Positions 14,299-16,360 of a stretch of DNA of 16,360 nucleotides are shown here, piece by piece. The stretch's first letter is position 1. Every line of letters starts with the position of its first letter. A program made the translations under genes and the position numbers. The notes under the pieces were generated by a model. It did not search any database. It was not told the DNA's origin and was given only the letters and a program-made list of their open reading frames with translations. The stretch is from SIG440 sp045645805. GTDB taxonomy: Bacteria > Bacillota > Clostridia > Monoglobales > Monoglobaceae. The DNA lies in assembly GCA_045645805.1 (NCBI GenBank), contig JAZRJL010000089.1, positions 1 through 16,360 on the forward strand, given 5' to 3'.

Positions 14299-16192
14299 AC
14301 CCAGAGGTGCAATGCACATTACAAAACGCCCCGAGAATATGGGCAAAACCTTAAGTCGTTTGCTTGCCTATACCTTCCGTGATTACAAGCTACACTTTTT
14401 TGCCGTACTTATCTGCATTATTGTCAGCTCGGTGGCAGGCGTCCGCGGCTCACTGTTTATACAGACAGTAATTGACGATTACCTCGCACCAATGCTCAAA
14501 ACTGGCTCAAAAGACTTTTCACCCCTTCTCCTTGCAATCTTTCAAATGCTTGGAATTTATGCAGCAGGGGTAATTGCCAATTTCCTTTACAATCGAATTA
14601 TGATTGTTGTAGGTCAGGGAGTATTAAAGCAAATTCGTGATGATATGTTTGTAAAAATGCAAAAGCTGCCCATTGTGTACTTTGATACCCATTCTCACGG
14701 TGATATAATGAGCCGCTACACAAACGATACCGATACATTAAGGCAGATGATAACACAAAGTGTCCCCCAAACCTTTGCATCAATTATTACAATCATCTCG
14801 GTCCTTGTGGCAATGCTTACAACAAGCCTGCCGCTTACGGCAATTGTTCTTATTCTTGTTGGTATTATCCTTGTAATAAGCAAAAACATAACCGGAAAAA
14901 GCTCAAAATTCTTTTTTGCACAACAAAGGGCACTTGGCGAGGTTAACGGCTTTATCGAAGAACACATAAACGGTCAAAAGGTTGTAAAGGTTTTTTGTCA
15001 CGAAAAACAAACCAAAGAAGCCTTTGACAAGCTCAACGAAGACCTTTGCTACAACGCAACAAAAGCCAACATTCTTGCAAACATCCTTATGCCCATTATG
15101 GGTAATATGGGACATATGCAGTATGTTCTGCTTGCAATGATTGGCGGTGCATTTGCAATTTGGGGCGTACCGGGAGTTACCGTCGGTGTAATCGCAGCGT
15201 TTCTGCAACTGAGTAAAAGCTTTACAATGCCCGTAAGCCACATCTCACAGCAGATAAACTCAATCATTATGGCTCTTGCAGGTGCAGAACGTATCTTCCA
15301 GCTGATTGACGAAGAACCCGAATCGGACAACGGTTATGTTCAGCTTGTAAATGCCGAAGAAACTGGCGAAGCTTTAAAAGAAATCACACGCCGTACAGGT
15401 CTTTGGGCATGGAAGCATCCTCACAGCGACGGCACAACCACCTACACAAAGCTTTCGGGTGATATGCTGCTTGAGGATGTAACCTTTGGCTATGTACCTG
15501 AAAAAACCGTTTTGCATAATGTTTCAATATACGCAAACCCCGGTCAGAAGATTGCACTTGTTGGTGCAACCGGTGCAGGCAAAACCACAATAACCAATCT
15601 TTTAAACCGGTTCTATGACATAGACGACGGCAAAATCAGATATGACGGAATAAATATCAACAAAATAAACAAAGCTGACCTGAGACGGTCATTAGGTATG
15701 GTTTTGCAGGACACCCACCTTTTTACAGGTACAGTAATGGAAAATATACGTTACGGAAGACTTGACGCAACCGACGAAGAAGTTTATGCCGCAGCAAAGC
15801 TTGCCAATGCCGACAGCTTTATAAAGCTTTTACCCGATGGGTACAACACTGTATTAAAGGGCGGCGGCGAGGGTCTTTCACAAGGACAAAGACAGCTGCT
15901 TGCAATTGCCCGTGCTGCTGTATGCGACCCACCTGTAATGATACTTGACGAAGCAACCTCAAGCATAGACACCCGTACCGAAAGAATTGTTCAGCAGGGT
16001 ATGGACTCGCTTATGAAGGGTAGAACAGTCTTTGTAATTGCTCATCGTCTTTCCACCATTCAAAACTCTGACGTAATTATGGTTATGGATGGCGGTAAAA
16101 TAATTGAACGTGGCGACCATAATGCCCTTATGGCACAAAAAGGCAAATACTTCCAGCTTTATACAGGGTCATTTGAGCCGGAAGAAGACTAA
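14291..16192 (+). CDS. heterodimeric ABC exporter, catalytic subunit (TM288/BmrD-like)
   Basis: The second half-transporter, 633 residues. ATG 14291 follows GGGAGGTG at 14276-14283 and overlaps the preceding gene by 8 bases, so the two are translationally coupled. The N-terminal tail (~30 residues) is hydrophilic, then a six-helix membrane domain runs to about residue 330. A ~40-residue linker (about 350-390, containing TGLWAWKHPHSDG) joins it to the ATPase. Catalytic residues are canonical: Walker A GATGAGKT (425-432), Q-loop Q473, Walker B ILDEATS with E554, and H-loop AHRLS with H585. The signature is the altered LSQGQRQ (529-535) instead of LSGGQ, which with the first subunit's Walker motifs makes the dead site. 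The complementary defects show that the two proteins form one heterodimer. Confidence 0.95.
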   Translation: MSRPRGAMHITKRPENMGKTLSRLLAYTFRDYKLHFFAVLICIIVSSVAGVRGSLFIQTVIDDYLAPMLKTGSKDFSPLLLAIFQMLGIYAAGVIANFLYNRIMIVVGQGVLKQIRDDMFVKMQKLPIVYFDTHSHGDIMSRYTNDTDTLRQMITQSVPQTFASIITIISVLVAMLTTSLPLTAIVLILVGIILVISKNITGKSSKFFFAQQRALGEVNGFIEEHINGQKVVKVFCHEKQTKEAFDKLNEDLCYNATKANILANILMPIMGNMGHMQYVLLAMIGGAFAIWGVPGVTVGVIAAFLQLSKSFTMPVSHISQQINSIIMALAGAERIFQLIDEEPESDNGYVQLVNAEETGEALKEITRRTGLWAWKHPHSDGTTTYTKLSGDMLLEDVTFGYVPEKTVLHNVSIYANPGQKIALVGATGAGKTTITNLLNRFYDIDDGKIRYDGININKINKADLRRSLGMVLQDTHLFTGTVMENIRYGRLDATDEEVYAAAKLANADSFIKLLPDGYNTVLKGGGEGLSQGQRQLLAIARAAVCDPPVMILDEATSSIDTRTERIVQQGMDSLMKGRTVFVIAHRLSTIQNSDVIMVMDGGKIIERGDHNALMAQKGKYFQLYTGSFEPEED

Positions 16193-16207
16193 AAGTGTTC
16201 CCAACTT

Positions 16208-16244
16208 AATAAACGGAGCAATTTCTTGCTCCGTTTATTTTTTT
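16208..16244 (+). terminator. strong Rho-independent terminator of the exporter operon
   Basis: AATAAACGGAGCAA (16208-16221) and TTGCTCCGTTTATT (16226-16239) form a perfect 14-base stem with a TTTC loop. A run of seven T (16238-16244) overlaps the end of the stem. It begins 16 bases after the exporter stop. It lies between convergent genes and may also act weakly on minus-strand transcripts. Confidence 0.95.
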
Positions 16245-16248
16245 ACTT

Positions 16249-16360
16249 CTAAAAGTCGTGACAAACTCCTACATCGAGATTATATTTTTCAAAAATACAA
16301 ACAATTTCTTCAATTATTTCAAAATCATCAAGCTCATTTTGGTGCAAAACCTGCTGTATT
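16249..16360 (-). CDS. 3' end of an unidentified minus-strand gene (partial)
   Basis: An open minus-strand frame enters from the window edge and ends at TAG (16251-16249), giving 36 residues: IQQVLHQNELDDFEIIEE followed by a segment ending GVCHDF. The composition is that of a real protein, with an acidic amphipathic helix and aromatic and cysteine residues near the end. The stop sits just past the exporter terminator, as expected for convergent genes. No family is recognisable from so short a piece. Confidence 0.5.
   Translation of the reverse strand, partial: IQQVLHQNELDDFEIIEEIVCIFEKYNLDVGVCHDF

Noticed and set aside
1..16360. CRISPR arrays, tRNA or rRNA genes, insertion sequences, phage genes
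   Set aside because: No spaced direct repeats, cloverleaf sequences, transposase or integrase motifs were seen on either strand.

Overview
The window looks like a chromosomal segment of an anaerobic Firmicute, most likely a clostridium of the Ruminococcaceae/Oscillospiraceae type. The clues are a split GlgC/GlgD ADP-glucose pyrophosphorylase, an AddB-type (not RecB-type) recombination nuclease, a TM287/TM288-like heterodimeric ABC exporter, strong Firmicute Shine-Dalgarno sites and AT-rich intergenic DNA with sigma-A-like promoters. Species assignment is inference; no rRNA or other marker gene is present.

Layout. Positions 1-4373 (minus strand) hold a glycogen-synthesis operon transcribed glgB > glgC > glgD. 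The glgD end is cut by the window edge, and a promoter is visible upstream of glgB. Positions 4559-6496 (minus) carry a separate cytoplasmic GH13 alpha-glucan hydrolase. Across a 120-base divergent spacer lies a plus-strand pair, a HAD-family phosphatase (6617-7303) and addB (7307-10537), 3 bases apart. addB meets a minus-strand transaldolase (10748-11401) tail to tail. The 210 bases between them contain two strong inverted-repeat structures. Next comes a plus-strand AraC-family regulator with its own promoter and terminator (11503-12442), then an ABC exporter gene pair overlapping by 8 bases (12565-16192). The pair has a perfect consensus promoter and ends at a textbook terminator. The last 112 bases hold the 3' end of an unidentified minus-strand gene.

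How the genes work together. GlgC (with GlgD as probable modulating partner) makes ADP-glucose and GlgB introduces alpha-1,6 branches; glycogen synthase is not in the window and may lie beyond glgD. The GH13 enzyme next door has no signal peptide and probably acts on internal glucan or imported oligosaccharide. The exporter pair shows the full hallmark of one dead and one live ATP site. The AraC regulator immediately upstream is a plausible controller of it.

Most of the window is ordinary housekeeping and accessory metabolism. I found no clear new multi-gene system. The most unusual piece is a nested ~122-base imperfect palindrome at 10625-10746 that resembles a structured RNA or a small non-autonomous repeat element. 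Secondary points of interest are an AddB with a ruined Walker A motif and no adjacent addA, and a symmetric overlapping divergent promoter at 6573-6597.
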